DNA of 64,000 nucleotides from Pseudomonadota bacterium (GCA_016713725.1 JADJOO010000009.1:132897-196896); one strand, 5' to 3'; counted from the stretch's first letter, positions 12,401-23,059 are shown. The notes: generated by a model not told the origin, from the sequence alone. A program made the numbers and translations.

Positions 12401-12425
12401 CCCTTCCCGCTGCAGCGGGAGAGGG
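12401..12425. terminator. Palindrome between convergent ppsA and the Sel1-like gene
   Basis: CCCTTCCCGC-TGCA-GCGGGAGAGGG forms a GC-rich hairpin with a single bulge. It sits 9 bp after the ppsA stop and 15 bp before the end of the leftward Sel1-like gene, so it could end transcripts from both sides. No strong T-tract follows. Similar CCCTC..GAGGG palindromes are dispersed intergenic repeats in many GC-rich gammaproteobacteria (family knowledge), so a repeat element is the alternative. Confidence 0.5.
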
Positions 12426-12439
12426 TTGGGCGTGGGCTC

Positions 12440-12897
12440 CTACTTCTTGCGCTGCCTGTACGCGCCGATCAACGCGTCGGCATGGATCAGGTCCTGCCCG
12501 GAAAGCTGCGGCTCCACGACTGCACGAGCCTCGCGTGCGCGCGGCGCGACCAGGTCGCCCCATTGCGTGTCTTCGGTCGCGAGCACCAGGTAGGCGAAGC
12601 CCTGCGCGTTGTCGAGCCTGATGTACCTGCCTTCGAGCATGTCGAGACCGACCAGGTACTGTGCCCGCGCATCCCCCGCCTCGGCCAGCTGCTGCAACGT
12701 GACCAGCGCTTCGGCCTGCTTGCCAGCCTGGTACAGCCGGCTCGCCGTATCGAAGGGTGTTTCAGGTACGGGTGTTGCTGCGGCAGTTGCTGCCGGCGCG
12801 GTTGCCTGCGCGGAGCCGGTTCAGCCGCAGGATCGCCGCTGTTGCGCCCGACGAGCGCGGCGAACAGTGCGATTCGAATCGTCGCTGCGTGTTTCAT
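12440..12897 (-). CDS. Exported Sel1-like repeat protein, frameshifted
   Basis: Small protein of about 150 residues with an N-terminal hydrophobic segment ([17 protein letters not shown]) that looks like a signal peptide, although the downstream Ala-rich cleavage region is blurred by a frameshift. From about 12835 leftward the coding frame moves. It then reads an Ala/Thr/Pro-rich linker ([20 protein letters not shown]) and a tetratricopeptide/Sel1-like unit ([19 protein letters not shown], then [14 protein letters not shown]). It is the last gene of the leftward dnaX-ybaB-recR run, 14 bp after recR. The function is unknown; Sel1 units usually mediate protein contacts. Confidence 0.65.
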
Positions 12898-12911
12898 CGT
12901 CGTTCCGTCTG

Positions 12912-13511
12912 TCAGAGGGCCGGTGTTCGGCCCGCCAGCGCGTGCGCGAGCGTGCCGCCATCCACGTATTCCAGTTCACCACCCACCGGCACGCCGTGCG
13001 CGATCCGCGATGCGCGCAGTCCGAACCGTGCCGCGACCTCGGCCAGGAAATGCGCCGTGGCCTCGCCCTCGACGGTGGGGTTCGTCGCGAGGATCACTTC
13101 CTTGACCTCGCCTGCGCCCAGGAGTTTCTCGAAATCCCCGATGCCGATCTCGGCCGGGCCGACGCCATCGAGCGGCGACAGGTGGCCCATCAACACGAAA
13201 TAGCAGCCGCGGAAACTCGCAGTCTGCTCGATCGCGACCACGTCGGCCGGTGATTCCACCACGCAGAGCAGTGACGTATCGCGACCCGTCGCGGCGCACA
13301 CCGGGCACAGCTCACCTTCGGCGAACATGCGGCAACGCTTGCAATGGCCCAGCTTTTCCATGGCATTGGCAACGGACGCGGCGATCTCGCTGCCGCCGCT
13401 GCGGTCGCGCTCCAGCAGGTGGAACGCCATCCGCTGCGCCGATTTCGGGCCGACGCCCGGCAGGCAGCGGAAGGCTTCGATCAGCCGGCTGAGTGAGGGC
13501 GGATAGAGCAT
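12912..13511 (-). CDS. recR: Recombination protein RecR
   Basis: RecR acts with RecO and RecF to load RecA at gaps in DNA. Length is 199 residues, as expected. Seen in order: an N-terminal helix-hairpin-helix region ([23 protein letters not shown]), a four-cysteine zinc motif (CKRC...CPVC, about residues 57-71), a Toprim domain ([14 protein letters not shown]...[16 protein letters not shown]) and the C-terminal [16 protein letters not shown]. It lies 22 bp downstream of ybaB in the widespread dnaX-ybaB-recR order, all leftward. Confidence 0.97.
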   Translation of the reverse strand: MLYPPSLSRLIEAFRCLPGVGPKSAQRMAFHLLERDRSGGSEIAASVANAMEKLGHCKRCRMFAEGELCPVCAATGRDTSLLCVVESPADVVAIEQTASFRGCYFVLMGHLSPLDGVGPAEIGIGDFEKLLGAGEVKEVILATNPTVEGEATAHFLAEVAARFGLRASRIAHGVPVGGELEYVDGGTLAHALAGRTPAL

Positions 13512-13533
13512 GAATGGAGCTGCCGTGCGCCGC

Positions 13534-13860
13534 TCAGAACGGCATCTTGAAGCCCGGGGGCAGGTTCATGCCGCCCATGACGCTCGACATGCGCTGCTGC
13601 GTCGCGGCTTCCATGCGCTGTGCGGCGTCGTTGATCGCCGCCGCCACCAGGTCCTCGATCATCTCGCGATCGTCGAGCGGCACGGCCGGATCGATCTGCA
13701 CGCGCTTCGCTTCGTGCTTGCCGTTCACCGTGATCTTGACCATGCCGCCGCCGGACTCGCCGACGACCTCCATGGCGGCGATCTCGGCCTGTGCCTTCTG
13801 CATGTTCGCCTGCAGTGCCTGCGCCTGCTTCATCATGTTGCCGATGCCGCCTTTCATCAT
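13534..13860 (-). CDS. ybaB: YbaB/EbfC nucleoid-associated protein
   Basis: A 108-residue DNA-binding protein of the YbaB/EbfC family, which forms tweezer-like dimers on DNA. It begins with a Met/Gly-rich segment and an alpha helix ([19 protein letters not shown]). The conserved beta part ([20 protein letters not shown]) and a C-terminal helix and PPGFKMPF tail follow. Size and order match the family. It lies between dnaX and recR in the conserved cluster. The start at 13860 is the first Met of MMKGG; a Met ten residues in is possible but less typical. Confidence 0.95.
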   Translation of the reverse strand: MMKGGIGNMMKQAQALQANMQKAQAEIAAMEVVGESGGGMVKITVNGKHEAKRVQIDPAVPLDDREMIEDLVAAAINDAAQRMEAATQQRMSSVMGGMNLPPGFKMPF

Positions 13861-13877
13861 GTGCGTCTCGAGAAGGA

Positions 13878-13908
13878 AGTAGTGAGTGATTAGTGATAGG
13901 TGAGGAAC
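13878..13908 (+). repeat. GTGA/TTAG-rich spacer between dnaX and ybaB
   Basis: The short gap carries AGTGAGTGATTAGTGATAGG-type repeats. The motif GTGATTAGTGAT recurs in the convergent gap at 20640-20712. It is non-coding and low in complexity compared with its neighbours. Confidence 0.45.
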
Positions 13909-13915
13909 CGCGAGT

Positions 13916-15504
13916 TCAACCCAGCGGTTTTACCGAACCGGGTCGAACCGTCGCGCCGAACACCTCGCGCATCGCGCGCACGGCGGGATCGCTGTCGATC
14001 GATTGCTCCGCAGCACGCTGCCGGTCCTCAGCCGCAATGGCATCGCGCCTGGCGGGCGTGAAGATGTCGCCGGGCGCCTCGGCCTGCGTGATCTCGAGGC
14101 GAATCGGTTCGCCGTAATGCCGCGAGAGCGCCTCGGCCAGTCGGCTCTCGATCTGCGGCCTGCGGAAGGAGTCCCCGGCGGGATCGAGACGCAGCCGGAC
14201 GAGGCCGGCCTTGCGCTCGAGCATCACGCAGTTGGCCGCGAAATGCCTGGCCGTGCCCTGCAAGCCGAGGGTGGTGACGAGTGCATCCCAATCGGACTCG
14301 GCCGCCGGAGGACTCACCGCGCTTGCAGGATGTTTCGGCGCACCTGCGGGTCGAGCAGCGCTGGCGCTCGTGCCAGGCCCGCGCCGCCACCGCCCGCTGT
14401 CGCTGCAGGCGGCAAACCCTGCGGACGGAACGCGAGCATGCGCAGCAATGCCATTTCAAAACCCGCGCGAGCATCCGGCGCGTAGTCCAGGTCGCGGCGC
14501 GAGTTGATCGCGATCTGGTACAGCAGCTGCAGGTCTTCCGCGGTGAACTTCGCGGCGAGTCCTGCGAGCAGCTTGTCCTCCTCCTCGTCGTCGCCGGGAG
14601 GAAGGTCAGGCAGCGCCTGCAACAGCGCCATGCGCTGGATGGCGCCCGACAATTCGCCGAGCGCCTGGTGATAGTCCGGCGCGCGTTCGTCGAGGTGCGC
14701 GGCCTGCTGCATCAGCGCCGCGCCATCCTTCCCGGCCAGCGCCGTCAGGATACCCTCCACGTGCTTGCGGTCGAGCGTGCCGAGCAGCGTACGCACCTCC
14801 GCTTCCAAGGCGCGGCCGCCGCCGAACGCGAGCACCTGGTCGAGCAGCGACAGCGCGTCGCGCATGCCGCCCTCGGCGCCGCGCGCGATCGCGCGCAGCG
14901 CGGCCGGCTCGAATTCGACCTTCTCGGCTGCAGAGATCTGCGCGAGCCGGTCGTAGATCAACGGCAGCGGCAGGCGCCGCAGGTGGAACTGCAGGCAGCG
15001 CGACAGCACCGTCACCGGCAGCTTCTGCGGATCGGTGGTCGCGAGCAGGAACTTCACGTGCGGGGGCGGTTCCTCCAGCGTTTTCAGCAACGCGTTGAAG
15101 GAGTGCGTCGAGAGCATGTGGACTTCGTCGATCAGGTAGACCTTGTAGCGCCCACGCGCCGGCGAGTACTGCACGTTGTCGAGCAATTCACGCGTGTCGT
15201 CGACCTTGGTGCGCGAGGCCGCGTCGACCTCGAGCAGGTCGACGAAGCGGCCGGCGTCGATGTCGACGCAGGCCGGGCACTGGCCGCACGGCGTCGACGA
15301 AACGCCTTTTTCACAGTTGAGCGACTTCGCGAAGATGCGGGCGATGGTGGTCTTGCCCACGCCGCGCGTGCCCGTGAACAGGAACGCGTGGTGGATGCGG
15401 CCGGAATCGAGCGCGTTCGTGAGCGCGCGGCGGACGTGGTCCTGGCCGACGAGTTCCTCGAACGTGCGCGGACGCCATTTGCGGGCGAGGACGAGGTAAC
15501 TCAT
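13916..15504 (-). CDS. dnaX: DNA polymerase III tau/gamma subunit, frameshift in linker
   Basis: Clamp-loader ATPase of the replisome. The first 396-residue part has Walker A ([20 protein letters not shown]), the zinc ligands of [10 protein letters not shown], Walker B with sensor residues ([13 protein letters not shown]) and domain III. Near 14370-14400 the coding frame moves by -1 in a GGC-rich linker. It continues as an Ala/Pro-rich linker ([20 protein letters not shown]) into a tau C-terminal domain ([20 protein letters not shown]) ending at 13916. Without the shift the product stops at 14314 soon after the linker, which would resemble gamma. No A-rich slippery heptamer is present, and other genes here carry indels, so I favour an error over programmed frameshifting. 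Start ATG 15504. Confidence 0.94.
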
Positions 15505-15584
15505 CGGGCGAGAGGGTGCTCTGCGTTGCGTTCGGGCGTTGGATGGACTCGGGCCTGGACCCTGGGGCGGGCGGCGGCCCGCGC

Positions 15585-15682
<98 letters not shown>

Positions 15683-15715
15683 CCATTGGAGAGGCGCGAT
15701 CATACCATGCCGGAC

Positions 15716-17156
15716 TCAGTCCTTCGGCACCGGCGGCGGACCGTCCGGGATGTACGGCACGTAGGTGGTTGCGCCCTTTTTGCCTTGAAATCAGCCTGCA
15801 CCGCCGCCAGGGACTGCGGTTGCTCGTAGAGATCGACCATCGTGGCCGCGAGCACCTTCGAGGCCCGCGCCATGCCCTTGGCCGATCGACATGCCACCGG
15901 TCGCAACCACCGGCCAGGCGTGCCAGGGGCGTCGACCGGCGCCGTGGCGACCGAGACGTGGAGCGTGGGCGCCACCCAGCTTATGTCCGCGACGTCCGTG
16001 GAGCCGCCCTCCGACTCCTGTCCCTCCAGCGGCTTGACGCCTGCGAACATGCCGACCTCCGGCACGCCCGTCGCCTTCTGGATCTGCCGCGCGAACGCCT
16101 GCTCTTCGTTCGTGTACTTGACCGGGCCGAGCAGCAGCAGGTTCGCATGCAGCAGGCGCGCACCGGCCTCGTTCACCAGCATCTCCCATGAGCCGCCATC
16201 CACCGTCACCTTGCCCGTGGTCTCCGTCATCGTGGCGGCGCCCTCCGCCACCTTGCGCGTGCGCGCAAGCAGTTGCTCGACATCGTCGCGCTTCCAGTCG
16301 CGCAGCCACAACGAGACCTGCGAATACGCCGGCACGACGTTCGGCACGTCGCCGCCGGACTGGATCACGTAGTGCATGCGTGATGTCGGCTTGATGTGCT
16401 CGCGCATCATGTTGATGCCGTGCGTGAACAGCTCCGCCGCGTCGACCGCGCTGCGGCCGTTCCATGGATCGCCTGCCGCGTGCGCCGTGCGTCCCTCGAA
16501 CTCGACGATCAGGCTGACCATCGCCTGGCTCGACGCCATGTCGGCCTGCGTCTCGTCGCTCGGGTGCCACGCGAGCACTGCATCGACGTCGTCGAAGAGC
16601 CCTCGCGGGCCATGTAGACCTTGCCGCCGACGGCTTCCTCGGCGGGCGTGCCGTAGAAGCGCACCGTGCCCTTTAGCTTGCCCGCGGCGATCTGTTCCTT
16701 GATCGCGATGGCGGCGCCGAGGCCGCCGGGCCGAACATGTTGGCCGCAGCCATGGCCGGCAGCGCCTGCCTGCAGCGGTTCCTGCAGCGGACTCGCCTTC
16801 TGCGAAACGCCGGGCAGCGCGTCGTACTCGCCCATGACGCCGATCACGGGCCGGCCCGAACCGTAGGTCGCGACGAAGGCGGTGGGCATGCCTGCGACGC
16901 CGCGCTCGACCTTGAATCCCTGCTGTTCCGCGTAATCGGCGAGCACGGCGGCGGAGCGAGTCTCGCGCAGCGCAGTTTCCGCATAAGCCCAGATCTTGTC
17001 GGACAGGTCGACCAGGTCGGCCTGGTGACGGTCGATGGAATGCAGGGCCGCGCGTTTGGCGGGCGTCTCCCTGGCAGCCACGACCGTTTCGGCAACGACG
17101 GAGCCTGCGAACAGCGTTGCCGCGGTCGTGGCGAGAAAGAGCTGGAATTGCATCAC
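15716..17156 (-). CDS. M20-family amidohydrolase (AbgB-like), exported, several frameshifts
   Basis: Zinc peptidase/amidohydrolase of about 480 residues resembling p-aminobenzoyl-glutamate hydrolase subunit B. It has a signal peptide (MMQFQLFLATTAATLFAGSV...). Seen: GVMGEYDALPG, the metal region GHGCG, FYGTPAEEAVGGKVYM, VEFEGRTAHAAGDPWNGRSA, and a C terminus TYVPYIPDGPPPVP with stop at 15716-15718. The frame moves at about 16600 (AREG then FDDVDAVLAWHP), near 15930 and 15895 (WHAWPVVATGGMSIG lies one frame over), and at the A-run 15777-15782. The metal motif reads GHGCGQHV where GHGCGHN is expected, which two compensating indels would explain. Substrate specificity is not determinable. It lies upstream on the same strand from the SRP RNA. 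Confidence 0.82.
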
Positions 17157-17235
17157 GTGTTCACCCTGGAAAAGAAAACAATGCCCTCACGCATCCTGCG
17201 CACGACCTCGTCCTCGGACGCGCGCGAGTTGCAAG

Positions 17236-17718
17236 TCAGCCGCGGCCGCGATACGGCGGCACGCCCTGGTCCGGCAGCCACATGCCTGCGGGCGGGCGTC
17301 CTGTCTGCCAGAACACATCGATCGGCATGCCGCCCCGCGGGTACCAGTAGCCGCCGATGCGCAACCAGCGAGGCCGCAGGAAATCGACCAGCCGTTGCGC
17401 GATCGCGAGCGTGCAGTCCTCGTGGAAAGCACCGTGATCGCGGAAGCTGCCGAGGTAGAGCTTCAACGACTTGCTCTCGAGCAGCCACCTGGCAGGCGCG
17501 TAATCGATCACGAGGTGGGCGAAGTCCGGCTGTCCCGTGATCGGGCACAACGAGGTGAACTCGGGCGCGGCGAACCGCGCCACGTACACTTTGCGTGGAT
17601 GCGGGTTCGGCACGCGCTCGAGCACGGCCGATCCGGGCGATGCAGGCGGTGACGTCGTCGCGCCGAGCTGCCGCAGGCCCGCGTAGATCGAGCCGCCCTT
17701 CTTCCGCGCACTGCTCAC
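17236..17718 (-). CDS. queF: NADPH-dependent 7-cyano-7-deazaguanine reductase
   Basis: QueF reduces preQ0 to preQ1 with two NADPH in queuosine tRNA modification. This is the short unimodular type, 160 residues. It has the thioimide-forming cysteine in [16 protein letters not shown], the [16 protein letters not shown] motif and FHEDC. The start is GTG 17718, inside a GTGA overlap with the stop of the upstream M3 peptidase gene (17715), so translation is probably coupled. The C terminus is rich in Pro/Arg/Gly and ends at 17236. No other queuosine genes are in the window. Confidence 0.95.
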   Translation of the reverse strand: MSSARKKGGSIYAGLRQLGATTSPPASPGSAVLERVPNPHPRKVYVARFAAPEFTSLCPITGQPDFAHLVIDYAPARWLLESKSLKLYLGSFRDHGAFHEDCTLAIAQRLVDFLRPRWLRIGGYWYPRGGMPIDVFWQTGRPPAGMWLPDQGVPPYRGRG

Positions 17719-19616
17719 TTCACGCTGCCCCGGGCGTAGATGCGCTCGATTTCGTCCATGATCAGGTTCATCTCACGCATTGCGGCGTTGAATGGCTCCG
17801 AGGTCGTCATGTCGACGCCCGCGTCCTGCAGCAGCTCGATCGGGTATTTCGACGAGCCCGCCGACATCAGGCGCAGGTACGCCTCGCGGTTCTGCTGCGC
17901 CTTGCCGGACTTGACGGCGTCCTTGCCGATCATGCCGTCAGCGAGCGACATCCCGCCGATCATGCTGGTCGCGTACTGATAGACGTAGAAATTGCGATAG
18001 AGGTGCGGGATGTACGCCCACTCCGCGCCGTACAAGTCATCGACCTGCACGACGCCAGCGTCGTGCCCGTAATACTGGCGCAGCAGCCCGAGGTAGAGCT
18101 TGTTGAGCGAATCCGCCGTGAGCGGCTCGCCGCGCTCGACCAGCTCGTGGATCCTGAGCTCGAACTCGGCGAACAGCGTCTGCCGGAACAGCGTCGTGCG
18201 CATGCTGTCGAGGTAACTCGACAACAGGAAGAGCCGCGCACGGTCGTCCGTGGTCTGGTCGAGCACGTGGTGCAGCAACAGGTTCTCGTTGAGTGTCGAC
18301 GCGACTTCCGCGACGAACGTCGAGTACGAGGCGGTTGCGTACGGCTGCTTTGCCGACGACATGAACGAATGCATCGAGTGGCCCGACTCGTGGGCCAGCG
18401 TCGAGACGTCGTCCCAGGCGCCGTTGAAGTTCAGCAGCTGGTATGGATGCACGCCGTAGACCGTGTTGCTGTATGCGCCGGGGCTCTTGCCTGCATTGGG
18501 CATGAAGTCGACCCAGCGGTCGGCGTAGCCCTTGCGCAGGGTCTCGACGTATTCGGAGCCGAGTGGCGCGAACGAATCGAGCGTCATCTGCATGCCCTGC
18601 TCCGGCGTGTACCGCAGGTCCACCTGCTGCACGATCGGCGCGTACAGGTCCTCGTACCCCAACTGCTCGACGCCCATGATCTTCTGCCGCAGTTTCAGGT
18701 AACGGTGCAGCGTCGGCAGGTTGGCATGGACGTCGTCGAGCAGGCGCGAGTACACGTTACGCGGAATGTTGTAGTCGAACAGTGCGGCGTCGAGTGAGGT
18801 CGGGAAGTTGCGCACGTCCCTGGACGTGACGCGCGACTGCACGTAGGCATTCAGTGCGGCCGCAAACGTGCGCGTGAACTGGTTGTAGGCCGTCCAGAAC
18901 GCCTTGAACGCCAGGTCGCGGTCGGCCTTGTTCGGCGAGGCGCGCCACTTCGAATACGCGGATGCGTCGAGTCGGACCTTCTCCCCGGTGGAAAACGTGA
19001 CCTCGGGGAACGGCAGGTCCGCGGCCCGGAAGACGGACTGCAGCGTTCCGCCCGCCTCGCCCAGCGCGGCCATGCGCGCAAACAACTTCTCTTCGGCGGG
19101 CGTCAGCGTATGCGGCGCCGCGCGCAGGATATCGTCGAAGAACATGCGGTACTGGACGAGCTTCGGCTCGGTCGCCAGGTACTTGTCGATCCGTTCGCGG
19201 CCGAGCGCGAGAATCTCCGGTCGCATGTACGCCGTGGCCGACTGGAAATTCGAATAGACCTGCGACATCTCCTGCTGCATCTGCATGTTGCGCCCCACGC
19301 GCGTGTCCTGGTCGTAGAGCTGGAACGCGTATGCGTAGAGCCGGTCGGCCCGACGGCTGGCCTGCTCCCAGGCCGTCATCCCTTCAAGCAGGCTGCCCGC
19401 CGATGCGCCGAGCTTGCCCTGCCAGGCGCCGAGCGCCGGCAGCGACTGCACGAGTTCCTGCTTGCCTGCCACCCAGGCAGCCTCGTCTACGTACAAGTCC
19501 TTGAGGTCCCACTGGTACCGGGCCGGCACCTCTGCACGCTCCAAGGCCTGCGCCGGACCGGCCAGCGCGAGCGCGGACAGGGCGAAAAGTGCCCGGAAAC
19601 TGGCATGAAATCGCAT
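17715..19616 (-). CDS. M3-family oligoendopeptidase (PepF-like), exported
   Basis: Zinc metallopeptidase of 633 residues that cleaves short peptides. The catalytic HESGHS motif is near residue 406. The flanking family sequence ([20 protein letters not shown], then a glutamate in the helix [11 protein letters not shown]) supplies the third zinc ligand. The N terminus has a signal peptide ([20 protein letters not shown] then AQA), so the enzyme should act in the periplasm, unlike cytosolic PepF. I chose ATG 19616 because the signal peptide begins there; earlier in-frame codons are not family-like. It overlaps queF by four bases. It diverges from the lipase-like gene at 19745. Confidence 0.93.
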   Translation of the reverse strand: MRFHASFRALFALSALALAGPAQALERAEVPARYQWDLKDLYVDEAAWVAGKQELVQSLPALGAWQGKLGASAGSLLEGMTAWEQASRRADRLYAYAFQLYDQDTRVGRNMQMQQEMSQVYSNFQSATAYMRPEILALGRERIDKYLATEPKLVQYRMFFDDILRAAPHTLTPAEEKLFARMAALGEAGGTLQSVFRAADLPFPEVTFSTGEKVRLDASAYSKWRASPNKADRDLAFKAFWTAYNQFTRTFAAALNAYVQSRVTSRDVRNFPTSLDAALFDYNIPRNVYSRLLDDVHANLPTLHRYLKLRQKIMGVEQLGYEDLYAPIVQQVDLRYTPEQGMQMTLDSFAPLGSEYVETLRKGYADRWVDFMPNAGKSPGAYSNTVYGVHPYQLLNFNGAWDDVSTLAHESGHSMHSFMSSAKQPYATASYSTFVAEVASTLNENLLLHHVLDQTTDDRARLFLLSSYLDSMRTTLFRQTLFAEFELRIHELVERGEPLTADSLNKLYLGLLRQYYGHDAGVVQVDDLYGAEWAYIPHLYRNFYVYQYATSMIGGMSLADGMIGKDAVKSGKAQQNREAYLRLMSAGSSKYPIELLQDAGVDMTTSEPFNAAMREMNLIMDEIERIYARGSVK

Positions 19617-19744
19617 CGGCACTCCCGAAACAGTGGATCGGTTGGCGAAAAACAGGTGGCAAGCTTGCCTAGACGGGCGGGTGGTCGCAACGTAAGACGA
19701 TCCTGCTAGTATTGCTGCGGTGCAGCCAAACCTGACAGATCCGA

Positions 19745-20662
19745 TTGCCCCCAGGTCATAGTCACGAAGTGGCGAAAGCAACGAACGGCTCGCGCATCCC
19801 GAAACCTCCCCGGGCGTTGTTCACGTTGCTGGAGGGCCGCGCATTGCTCGAGATGGCGCTGCTGCCGGCGCTGTATCCACTGCTGCGAAGCACGCCCCAC
19901 GGCGACGGCCACCCCGTCCTGCTGGTACCCGGGTTCACCGCCAGCGATGCCACGCTCGTGGGCCTGTCAGCCTTCCTGCGTTCGCGCGGCTACCACGTCG
20001 AGACCTGGGGTCTTGGCCAGAATACCGGCTTCAAGCTCAAGTTCAGCCAGGCGCTGGAACAGAAGCTCCGCTTCATGCATCACCGCCATCGTCGCAAGGT
20101 CAGCCTGGTCGGCTGGAGCCTCGGCGGCGTCTACGCGTTCTACGCGGCGCACTGCGCCCCCGAATGCGTGCGCTCAGTCGTGTCGCTCGGCAGCCCGATG
20201 AAGTTTTCCACCGACGAGCTGCTCGACGTGCCGGTCGTCGTGAAGGCTGCGTACCGCTATCTCGCGCATCCGATGGGTCCCGTCGCTCACCTCGCGCACG
20301 TGCGATCCAAGGTCCTGCGCGCGCCTCCGCCCGTGCCATCGACCTGCGTGTTCTCGATGACGGACGGCATCGTGCCACCCGAGGCCGCCCGCATCGAAGA
20401 CAGCGACGACGACCAGCACGAAAACATCTGGGTGCCGGGCAGCCACGTCGGACTCGGCTTCAATGCCGCGGTGATGTGGATTCTCGCCAACCGGCTGGCA
20501 CAGGCCGAGGGAGAATGGCGTCCGTTCGATCCGGACGGCCTGGCCGGTACGGCTTACCGCAAGATTGCGAAATACCTGGGGCCGCCGGAGCAGGGGCTCA
20601 GGAAAGGCGTGGCCGTTCGGGCTGAGGGAAGTGGAGTGGTGGTGGTAGTGATTAGTGATTAG
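19745..20662 (+). CDS. Alpha/beta hydrolase (lipase/acyltransferase-like)
   Basis: A 305-residue (or shorter) alpha/beta-hydrolase. The oxyanion region HPVLLVPGFTASDATL is followed by the nucleophile elbow GWSLGG (Ser in LVGWSLGGVYAFYAA). A candidate acid lies in MTDGIVP, and a catalytic His in PGSHVGLGFN. There is no clear signal peptide; a short hydrophobic N-terminal segment is present. The open frame begins with TTG at 19745. GTG 19769 is an equally good start, and neither has a strong Shine-Dalgarno. It faces a WS/DGAT gene end to end across a GTGA-rich spacer. A triacylglycerol or ester substrate would fit the neighbourhood but is inference. Confidence 0.85.
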   Translation: MPPGHSHEVAKATNGSRIPKPPRALFTLLEGRALLEMALLPALYPLLRSTPHGDGHPVLLVPGFTASDATLVGLSAFLRSRGYHVETWGLGQNTGFKLKFSQALEQKLRFMHHRHRRKVSLVGWSLGGVYAFYAAHCAPECVRSVVSLGSPMKFSTDELLDVPVVVKAAYRYLAHPMGPVAHLAHVRSKVLRAPPPVPSTCVFSMTDGIVPPEAARIEDSDDDQHENIWVPGSHVGLGFNAAVMWILANRLAQAEGEWRPFDPDGLAGTAYRKIAKYLGPPEQGLRKGVAVRAEGSGVVVVVISD

Positions 20663-20712
20663 TGACCAATCACCACTCACCCTCACTACTCACCTCACTC
20701 ACTCTCACCTCC
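20640..20712. repeat. GTGA/TCAC-rich palindromic spacer between convergent genes
   Basis: The end of the hydrolase gene and the gap after it carry a GTGATTAGTGATTAGTGA block. CACCACTCACC-, CTCACTACTCACC- and CTCACTCACTC-like repeats follow, so the two sides are roughly complementary. The first block resembles the dnaX-ybaB spacer at 13878-13908. It may fold as a long imperfect hairpin between the two convergent genes. Confidence 0.5.
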
Positions 20713-22188
20713 TCACGCGGCCTTCCGCTTCGCCGCCGCTTTCCTCACGACCACTTTTTTCTTCTTGTTGCCTTTCTTCGGCTTTCGCGTCAGCGCCAGC
20801 AGTTCCTGGAAGCTGTCCCGGATGCACTGCGCGAAGAATTCGGGGTCGGGCAACTGCTCGCGGCACGACGTCGGCGAGATGAAGATCATCCCGTCGTAAC
20901 TCGTCACCGAGAACACCAGCCCCATGCCGTCCGCGATCGGCATGATCGAGGAGAAGTACGTCATGCGCGCGCCGTCGAGATAGAGCGGGATCGCGGGTCC
21001 GGGCACGTTCATGATCGTGCAGCCCGCGAGCGGCTCGCGCGGGGAACCGAGCGACGATCCTGCCAGCAGCTTCGCCGAAAGCGCGAGCGTGGCCGCCGGG
21101 GCGTGCTTGTCGAATTCGGTGAGTTCCTTTGCGCGCACGGCCTGGTCGATGTCCGCATGCGTCGACGTGTGCTTGTAGATTGCACGCAAGCGCTTCTTCG
21201 CATCCTCGATGTCGGTGCCGAGCGGCACGCGGATCAGGCTCAGTTCGGGGCGCTCTGCAACGCTGGCACCTGCAGCCCGCACCGAGAATGGTGCGAGCGA
21301 GACCACGCTCGCACCCGGCAATTCTTCGTGCGCCAGCAGGTACCGGCGCAAGGCGCCGCCGCAGACGGCGAGCACCGCATCGTTGATCGTGGCGCCCGGC
21401 ACCAGGTCGCGGATGCGCTTGAACTCGTCGATGAAGAAACGGCGCGAATCGAAGACACGGTGCGGCGAGACCTCGGAGTTGAAGCGCGTGACCGCGAAGC
21501 GGTCCTTGCGCAGCAACTCGCCAAGCGACCCGAGCACGGCCGGGGTCACCCTGCCGATCGCCCGCGCCAGGGGTCCCGCGAACATCAGTGGCCGCAGCAC
21601 GTTGTTGATTGTCGCGCGCGCAAGCAGCGAGATCGCGCCCGGCGGCGACTCCGGGAACCAGGGCTCGGGCGGCTCCGGCGCAGGCGGCAGCGCCGTCGTG
21701 TCGTGCAGCAGCGTCGTGATCTCGGCGCCGCCGCGCACGTCGATCGCAGCGTGATGAACCTTGGCCAGGATGGCGAAGCTGTCGGGCGGCAGGTGCAGGA
21801 ACGAATCGAGACCCTCGACCAGGTACAGCTCCCACAGGGGTTTCGACAGGTCGAGCGGGCGCGCGTGGATGCGCGACGCCTGGATGCAGAACTGGCGCCA
21901 GTCGCCGGGCTTCGGCAGGGCGATGTGGCGCACGTGGTACTCGAGGTCGAAATCGTCGTCCTCGATCCAGTAAGGAAAGTCCAGCTCCATCGGCACGCGC
22001 AGCAGCTTCTGCCGGAAGATCGGCGAAAGGTGCAGGCGGCTTTCGATGTGCTTCAGCAGGCTCTTGAAATGGACGCGGCCGTCCCTGGCGGTCGAAGGGT
22101 CGTAGATCGAGATGAGCGTGATGTTCGAATTGGCGTGACCGGATTCGCCGTACACGAATCGGGCGTCCTCGCCGCGCAGTTGCCTCAT
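20713..22188 (-). CDS. Wax ester synthase/diacylglycerol acyltransferase-like protein 1
   Basis: WS/DGAT-family acyltransferase, 491 residues. The family transfers acyl-CoA to fatty alcohols or diacylglycerol to make storage wax esters or triacylglycerol. It shows DLEYHVRHIALPKPG, the acyl-transfer motif as KVHHAAIDVRGG (His-His at 145-146, Asp 150) and PGPAIPLYLDGARMT near the end. The usual HHxxxDG glycine is Val, a conservative departure from the canonical motif. The C-terminal 25 residues are Lys/Arg-rich (KKGNKKKKVVVRKAAAKRK). It is the most downstream member of a leftward lipid cluster with two SDRs and an acyl-CoA dehydrogenase. A second homologue lies at 49824. Confidence 0.9.
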   Translation of the reverse strand: MRQLRGEDARFVYGESGHANSNITLISIYDPSTARDGRVHFKSLLKHIESRLHLSPIFRQKLLRVPMELDFPYWIEDDDFDLEYHVRHIALPKPGDWRQFCIQASRIHARPLDLSKPLWELYLVEGLDSFLHLPPDSFAILAKVHHAAIDVRGGAEITTLLHDTTALPPAPEPPEPWFPESPPGAISLLARATINNVLRPLMFAGPLARAIGRVTPAVLGSLGELLRKDRFAVTRFNSEVSPHRVFDSRRFFIDEFKRIRDLVPGATINDAVLAVCGGALRRYLLAHEELPGASVVSLAPFSVRAAGASVAERPELSLIRVPLGTDIEDAKKRLRAIYKHTSTHADIDQAVRAKELTEFDKHAPAATLALSAKLLAGSSLGSPREPLAGCTIMNVPGPAIPLYLDGARMTYFSSIMPIADGMGLVFSVTSYDGMIFISPTSCREQLPDPEFFAQCIRDSFQELLALTRKPKKGNKKKKVVVRKAAAKRKAA

Positions 22189-22243
22189 GAGCGCATCGTC
22201 CTTCCGGTGCCGGTGGCACGCATCCTGGTTGCGCCCGAGTCTA

Positions 22244-23051
22244 TCATTTGCGGACTTTCAGAAACCCTTCGCCGTTCCGCAGTCCCGCCCGTAGCCGACG
22301 CATCCCGCCGATCCAACGGTCATAATCTGCGGTCTTGCGCTGGGCGTACGTCAGGACTTCGGGGTGGGTCAGGATCAGGAATGGCTCGCGTTCGAGTCCG
22401 TCCACGATCGCCGTGGCAGCCTGCTCGACCGAAAGCAGGCCGGCAGGCGCGTCGGCCGGCAGCTTCTCGTCGAGGCCGGTGATGGCCGTGGCGATGTACT
22501 GGGGACACGACGGACACGCGGATGCCGCGCTCGCCATAGGTGATCGCAAGCGATTCGGCGAGCCCGACTGCCGCATGCTTCGTTGCACTGTAGGCCGCGT
22601 CACCGACCTGGCACAGCAACCCTGCGGCGGACGCCACGTTCACGAGGCAGCCTTCGCCGCGCTCGAGCATTCCCGGCAACACCGCGCGCGATGCGTACAC
22701 GTGTGCCATCACGTGCACCTGCCACATGCGAGTCCAGACAGTGTTGGACTCGGCCAGGGCGTCGTCGAGATCGAGCTCGGTCGCGCCGAACCCGGCATTC
22801 GACAGCAGCACGTCCACACGCCCGTAGTGCGCGATCGCTGCTGCCACTGCCGCCCGCACGGCGGCCTCATCCGACACGTCGCACTGCAGGCCAAGGCCGC
22901 CGAGTTCGGCGGCCGTCGCCTGCGCCATGGCGCCGTCGAGATCGGCGATCACCACGCCGGCCGCGCCGCGCCGCAGCAGCTCGCGGCAAAACGCACGCCC
23001 GATGCCGCGACCCGCGCCGGTGACGAACGCGATCCTGTCCTTCATCTGCAT
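22244..23051 (-). CDS. SDR-family dehydrogenase, frameshifted
   Basis: Short-chain dehydrogenase/reductase of about 268 residues. The Rossmann TGAGRGIGRA glycine motif, LLSNAGFG (NAG motif), NVASAAGLL and catalytic YSATK are all present in the N-terminal 190 residues. Near 22500, after IRVSVVSP, the coding frame moves and continues as QYIATAITGLDEKLPADAPA to a C-terminal substrate segment. This is a likely one-base indel. It starts 8 bp after the adjacent acyl-CoA dehydrogenase stop and so belongs to the same operon. The substrate is unknown; a 3-hydroxyacyl or fatty aldehyde/alcohol substrate would suit the neighbours. Confidence 0.85.
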
Positions 23052-23059
23052 GCGTGGCC

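Noticed and set aside
14360..14410. Programmed ribosomal frameshift in dnaX
   Set aside because: There is no A-rich slippery heptamer with a following stem as in E. coli, and many neighbouring genes carry similar one-base shifts.
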